From contig VIIQ02000559.1 in assembly GCA_007449985.2 (NCBI GenBank), positions 402,501-466,500 on the forward strand: a stretch of 64,000 nt of DNA, given 5' to 3'. The DNA comes from Desmodesmus armatus (taxonomy: Eukaryota; Chlorophyta; Chlorophyceae; Sphaeropleales; Scenedesmaceae). Positions 63,841-64,000 of the stretch are shown here, one piece after another. The notes beneath the pieces were generated by a model, which did no database searches, had not been told where the DNA came from, and saw only the letters and a list, made by a program, of their open reading frames with translations. The translations under genes were made by a program, and so were the position numbers. The number at the start of each line of letters is the position of its first letter. Position 1 is the first letter of the stretch.

Positions 63841-64000
63841 CTGCAAGGACAGCATCATGGAAGGGGGGGGGTGATAGGGTTTGTTGACATAGTAGTGGGA
63901 GATTAGGGTGCAGGGGGTGAGTAGCTCCATGTTGACAGTGGTCAGAGTCATGTACACAAAGCAGCAGCTGTCAACGAACCTATACGAGCCTTGTGATGAA
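63841..64000. other. P4 intron 10, partial
   Basis: Sequence upstream of E11. No E10-like exon (LDAWRK or GRHLQ type) is visible before the window edge. Confidence 0.6.

Overview
The window is nuclear DNA of a green alga. The genes have many GT-AG introns with GTGAGT/GTAAGT-like donors and TGCAG-type acceptors. Exons are saturated with CAG/GCA/AGC triplets that read as poly-Gln, poly-Ala or poly-Ser, and the mobile elements include split-direct-repeat (PAT-like) tyrosine-recombinase retroelements of the kind known from Chlamydomonas and Volvox. A chlorophycean alga is the best guess; I cannot name the genus.

Layout: 1-3.7 kb holds one orphan N-terminal exon (469-685) and a two-exon F-box-like/leucine-rich-repeat gene (1853-3631), both on the minus strand. 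The rest, 4.4-63.8 kb, is a head-to-tail array of four paralogous giant genes on the minus strand, called here P1 (4409-26231), P2 (26568-38957), P3 (39753-56749) and P4 (57868-63840, 5' part outside the window). I rebuilt them exon by exon from splice sites and cross-comparison. Up to 15 homologous exons, called E1-E15 from the 5' end, keep the same order and intron phases (1,2,0,2,2,2,0,0,2,0,0,0,0,2). Each protein is about 2,100-3,400 residues: conserved helical-looking blocks separated by disordered Q/A/S stretches, ending in a MYND-type zinc finger (E14) and a short tail with SRSxWxL (E15). I do not recognise a named family beyond the MYND finger, so function is unknown.

Mobile DNA sits inside introns. 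P1 intron 9 carries two nested PAT-like elements, an outer one on minus (11861-18528) and an inner one on plus (15034-18016). P3 intron 2 carries a frameshifted LINE with endonuclease, reverse transcriptase and zinc knuckle, on plus (about 52.0-55.96 kb).

The most interesting signal is a repeated pattern of local tandem duplications that cross splice sites. Two paralogue-specific introns (P3 42698-42953, P4 61382-61534) are bounded by direct repeats containing AG|GTATG, as expected if a coding segment was duplicated and became a new intron. Four exon heads with their 3' splice sites are duplicated (E11 in P1 and P3, E14 in P1, E9 in P3), and one (E5 in P3) is amplified to six 100-bp copies. 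Two other introns have been lost. The locus therefore looks like a natural series of intron and exon birth and loss. Several single-base frameshifts, all in homopolymer or CAG-rich stretches, may be consensus errors or real decay.
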